64,000 nt of DNA from Dendrobium chrysotoxum. Lineage: Eukaryota; Streptophyta; Magnoliopsida; Asparagales; Orchidaceae. Position 1 is the first letter of the stretch. Each line of letters opens with the position of its first letter. The translations under genes were made by a program, and so were the position numbers. Below, piece by piece: positions 59,475 to 64,000 of this stretch. The stretch spans positions 38,063,135 through 38,127,134 of the forward strand of contig CM034300.1 in the NCBI GenBank assembly GCA_019925795.1, written 5' to 3'. The notes beneath the pieces are model-generated. The model had not been told where the DNA came from, ran no database searches, and was given only the letters and a program-made list of their open reading frames with translations.

Positions 59475-62400
59475 ATGGAGGCTTTATGTAAGTGTTCCAA
59501 GGCTTTTGTTGAATATGAGTTCCTTCATATGATAGTGGGTATAAATTGGTTAAATAAGTATTAGTTCATATTGATTGTGGTAAGAAGCGATGAGCCTGTG
59601 TAATAAAGAAGTATTTATTACTAAGGTGCTAAAAGTTTTTCATTGTCCTTGATTTCTATGTTGCAAGTTGATAAGACATGGAGAAAAGAGAATTCTATTT
59701 TCTTGGCTTATGTAAAAGATATGAATAAGTTAGTTAAGCGTATTGAGAATGTCTCGTTGGTGATGGATTTTCATAATTGTTTTCCTAAAGTGCTAACTAG
59801 ATTGCCTCTAGAAAGGGAGGTAGAGTTTTGCATTGAAGTGGTGCTAGGAACATCCCTAATAGAGAAGACTCCTTATATAATGGCATCGAGAGAGTTACAA
59901 GATCTCAAGGTTTAGTTGCATGAGTTGCTAGATAGAGGTTTTATCAGGCTGAGCAAATCCTTTGGGGAGCTCTTACATTTTTTATCAAGAAGGAAGATGG
60001 ATCGTTATGTATATGTATTAATTACTGGGAGCTGAATAAATTGACTATAAAGAATAAGTACGCATTACTCATAATAGATATGACCAATCTAAAGGTGTAA
60101 CTATATTCTATAAGATTGATCTACAATCTGATTATCATCAGTTAAGAGTAAATGCTAAAGATGTTGTGAAAACATCCTTTAGCACGAGATATGAATAGTA
60201 TGAATTTCTAATGATACAATTTGGTATGACAAATGCACCGATAATATTCTTAGACCCAATATATAGGGTGTTCAGAAATTATATGGATTAATTTATTATT
60301 TTGTTCATTAATGATATTCTGATATATTCAAGGTATGAGGAGGAGTACGCTAAGCACCTAAAGTTGATATTAGAGACTTTGAGATAGTAGAAGTGATATG
60401 CTAAATTTTTAAAATGCTAATTCTGGTTGACTTCTATAGCATTTATGGGGCACGTAGTGAGCAAGGAAGGATTTATTTTAGATCCTAAGAAAGAATTGGT
60501 TGTGGTTAATTGGCCAAGGACAACATCTATGATAGAGGCTCATAATTCTCTAGGTATGGCTAGCTATATATAAAATTATTATAGGGTTTTCTTAGATTGC
60601 AATTCCTCTGATAAGGTTAACTCAAAAGGCCATACCATTTAATTGGACATAAGAATGTGAAGAGAGTTTTTAGAAGTTGAAGGAGTATTTGGCATCAGCC
60701 CCTATAATTAAAGCAGTATATAATGAATTGCCTAACTCTCAATTTAAAATTGGTGGCAATTATGTTTGCTCTAAAGATTTAGAGGCCCTATTTGTATTGT
60801 ATGAAGTGTGACATATATACTGACAACCAGAGTTTGAAGTATATTTTACTCAAATAGGGCTAAATTTAAGGTAGAGAATGTGGTTGGAGCTATTTAAAAA
60901 TTATGATTTAGACATCATTTATCATCCAGACAAAGTGAATATGGTTATCGATGCTCTAAGTAGGAAGTCTTTGGGAATGGCAGCATGTTTGATTGCTTCT
61001 AAACTATTATTAATTCAAGAAATGGGGATGTTAGAATTATAAGTGGTATTTATTTGAATTATTTGTTGGAGTTAATTTTCAGATGATAGTTCATCCCTCA
61101 TTACAAGATAGAATTGAAGAAACTCAGAAGGTAAATGAAGAGTACGCAAAGTTAATACATCAGATTCACTTAAAAAAAAGGTCTAAATTGGATGTAGATG
61201 ATCAAGAAATAAAATTCTATGGTAGTATATTATATGTACCACATAGTGGTGAAATGAGAAGAGAGATCTTGCATGAAGCCCACTATTATGGGTATACCAT
61301 TCATTCAAGCAGTAATAAGATGTATAGTGATTTAAGTCAATATTTTAGTGGCTTAAGTTGAAACAAAGAGTAGAAAATTTTATTTCTAAGTGTGAAAATT
61401 ATTAATTGGCAATGCCTGAGCATCGAAGACCCATTGAGTTACTGCAATATTTGTCTATTCCTGAGTGGAAGTGGGAAGAGATCATTACGAATTTTGCTAT
61501 GAGTTTTGCCATATCTAGGCAAGGTTATGATGTTATATGTGTGGTTGTGGACAAATTGACTAAGTCTACTCTTTTGCTATCTATGAGGCAAATTAGTTCT
61601 ATTGATAGGTTGGATTAGATATATATGAAGGAGATTTTTATTAACATGGAAGCCCTAAAGTTAGTATCTTAGATCATGATGGTGTAGATTCACTCAAAGT
61701 TTTGGAAGGGCATTTAAGAAGGTCTGGGAAAAAATGAATTTTAGTACAACTTTTTATCCTAAAAAAGATGGAAAATCAGAGCAAGTTATTCATGTATTGG
61801 AAAGTTTATTGAGGTTGTGCATTTTAGACTTTGGAGGAAGCTAGGAAGGGCATATCCCGCTGATTGAATTTTCTTATAATAACAATTTTTAGTAATGTAT
61901 TGGTATAACCCTATATGATGCTCTGTATGGAAGAAGGTGTAGAACACCATTATCTTGGATTAAATTAGTGGATAGGAAATTGATAGGTTATGACCTGGTA
62001 GACAAAACTATAGTGAATATCATGTTAATTAGAAAGAAGTTAGAAGCAGCTCAGGATAGGCAAAAAAATATTTTGATTTGAAGCATAAGTCTATTAAATT
62101 CCAAATTGGCAATTTTATATATTTGAAAGTTAGGATGATGAAGGGAGTAAACATACTTGGAAAAGACAGTAAGTTGAGTCCTAGCTGTATATGACCCTTT
62201 GAAATAATTGAAAGAATTGAAAAACTACTTATAGACCATCCCTGCCAAATCACATGTATGACATCCATGATATACTCCATGTATCCATGTTAAGGAAGTG
62301 GGCATCAAATGTGGTTTTGAAGTTTGTTAAATATGAAGTTTAAGTCTAACCTAATCTAACATAATGTGAAGAACCTTAATGAATTTTTCGTTACAATGTG

Positions 62401-62573
62401 TAATAGTTAAGAAATAAGTAGATTCCTATGGTCAAAGTTTGGTGGAAGCATTGGTCAGATCAAGAGTCAACTTGGGAGAAAGAAATTGAGATGTGAAAAT
62501 TATATCTAGACCTATTTTGATTACTATGTGTACTGTAAATGTCGAGGAAGATATGTTATATTAAGAGAGGTGG
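59475..62573 (+). pseudogene. Chromovirus (Ty3/gypsy, Tekay/Del-like) pol, 5'-truncated and decayed
   Basis: Homology starts with VGINWLNKY near 59536 (protease-RT linker of gypsy elements). RT follows (59643-60560): EREVEFCIEVVLGTS, then ELLDRGFIR. The catalytic box reads FINDILIYS, with Asn in place of the first Asp. RNase H lies around 60590-60975 and ends VNMVIDALSRKS. Integrase spans about 61220-62050, with a damaged zinc-binding region, PIELLQYLSIPEWKWEEI and VVVDKLTKS. A chromodomain tail with VKVWWKHWSDQES lies at about 62437-62480. Stops and shifts occur throughout. Gag is missing. Chromodomain-bearing elements of this clade target heterochromatin. Confidence 0.88.
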
Positions 62574-62574
62574 A
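62562..62574 (+). other. Polypurine tract of the gypsy element
   Basis: taagagaggtgga directly precedes the LTR start TGTAACACCC. Confidence 0.85.
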
Positions 62575-64000
62575 TGTAACACCCACTATTCTAAAATTTA
62601 TGTAATTAATGTAAATTAGAATGAATTTTATTGAATTTTTATCTTGTTAGTGATTCTAATTCTTCTAGTGTATATTAAACCCTAAATAAGCTAATAATTT
62701 TAACGGCAAAGAGGAAAATGAAGTTACCAAAAGTGCTCTTGGAGTACTGCAATGCTAGGAGAGCCAATATTATGACATTGAGCTCTCTATTTGGGAAGAG
62801 GATTTAGAGGAGCATTAAGACACTGGATAGTGCAACCATGGTGCTCTACTCTTAGATTTTGAAGCATATTGGAACATATGCAATATTTGATCGAGCGCAG
62901 TGGTGTTGTGGAAGTGAGCGTCACAATGGTATACCTAAAATAAAGTTTTTATATTTAAAATATTTTGCACTTTTTTAATCCCCTCACAAGCCCAATGCTA
63001 GAGAAGGAAGAGAGGAGGAGAGAAGGGAGAGGAGGGAGATAAAAAGAGGTGAGAGAGATTTGGAGGCAAAATCTCTAGTTTTGTCCATCAACCTAGTTAA
63101 AGATTTTGTAGAGCATCAGGTAGACTTCTAAACACTTGTCTCTGATTCCAATTCTAATAAATTTATAAAAATATATAAATAAAATTATATTTTTCTTGGG
63201 TTTTATAATGTTTTCATCATGTAAATTTTTTGTATATTGCTGTATGCTTTATTCTTCAAATATTGACAATAAGAAGTGTTTTCACTGTCTGGTTTTCTTT
63301 ATGACAATTTTTATGTGTATTGAACAAATGAAGCATATCTAGTTTTCATAATAGTTCATTAAAAATCTTAAAATGTTGTTTTAGATATTCCTTTAAATTT
63401 ATTATTGAAATGAAAAATATTTCGGGAGTATCCTTTTACACATGCAATGTAATTTAATAATGACAATTCGAATAATTTATGAATCATCATAGTCATGTGT
63501 TAAAAAGTATAATAAGCTATTGTTGTATTCAAATTGGATAATTCATGGCATGTAATTGGAGAAGTTTTGAACTTTGAAATGTGATAACTGCACTCTCTAA
63601 AATAATACAAGGGCCCTAAATCTTTTGTTCTAGGCCCATCTAACTTGTGTGGATGCTGGAGGAATTCTAGCCACACTTGCTAAATACTGGTGTGGGAGGT
63701 TACTCTATCATATTTTATTCTATTCTAACCCCACTTACTTTATACAGATGTGGAGTTAAATGGGGCTATAAGTGGAAGTGGTGTTATAAGTAGGCATTGA
63801 GACATGTGCATTATATTCATTCATTATATATTCTGAAACTATTTCAATCAAGTACAAATATATTTTGAACATAATATGACAATTATGAATTCTCTGCGTA
63901 CATTTTGATGAAATAAGGAAGTTTCATGGATCAAGATTGTGATAGTGAGTGTTCTCTGATATCTCTATAAAGGCCATATATTAAAATATAAGTAGTAAGC
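62575..64000 (+). repeat. 3' LTR of the gypsy element, cut by the window end
   Basis: Starts TGTAACACCC, the common start of Tekay/Del LTRs. A GA-rich leader-like stretch at 63000-63060 follows a weak A/T box. No CA end with a flanking duplication was found before 64000, so it either continues or has decayed. Confidence 0.7.

Noticed and set aside
1..64000. tRNA, rRNA or organelle-derived sequence
   Set aside because: None recognised on either strand; tRNA-like matches are only the short primer-binding sites.

Overview
The window looks like intergenic chromatin of a flowering plant with a large, repeat-rich, AT-rich nuclear genome. Nearly all of it can be assigned to layers of nested, broken retrotransposons: Ty1/copia elements of the SIRE/Maximus type, a second smaller copia family, a chromodomain Ty3/gypsy element, an L1-type LINE, and two copies of a giant non-coding repeat. 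I see no intact host gene, no tRNA or rRNA gene and no prokaryotic or organellar feature. The species cannot be named from the sequence.

Layout. 1-3516: a base locus dominated by a 1.8 kb degenerate minisatellite with a TATA-like box on the minus strand at its right edge. 3517-32372: copy A of the giant non-coding repeat (about 7.8 kb of its own sequence), split by an L1 LINE (5444-12030, with target-site duplication) and by a 14.5 kb SIRE-like complex (12916 to about 27380) of three LTRs and two internal regions. 32378-32990: base locus again. 32991-58492: one copia element of about 5.4 kb stretched to 25.5 kb by three insertions: a minus-strand SIRE-like element (35902-45815, TSD TAGAG), copy B of the giant repeat (45955-54382), and a solo SIRE-like LTR (56153-57827, TSD ACACC) inside its 3' LTR. 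58493-59459: base locus with a TATA box. 59475-62573: decayed chromovirus pol, followed by its 3' LTR running off the window.

How the parts relate. The copia reading frame resumes exactly across each insertion, which fixes the order: copia first, then the SIRE-like element, copy B and the solo LTR. Copy B is uninterrupted and serves as the empty-site reference for the LINE insertion in copy A. All coding regions carry stops or frameshifts, so nothing here is likely to be autonomous now, although several catalytic motifs survive.

Most unusual signals. (1) Every SIRE-like LTR carries an array of about 15-bp near-perfect palindromes, arranged in pairs whose starts lie 19-21 bp apart. The palindrome sequence differs between subfamilies while this geometry is kept. 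(2) The same array recurs inside the element, directly upstream of a TATA box and the third ORF. (3) The giant 8 kb TG...CA non-coding repeat carries dense clusters of TTGAC (W-box core) motifs, family-specific minisatellites and a terminal hairpin. (4) Two reciprocal hybrid LTRs suggest entry of a one-LTR circle into a resident LTR.
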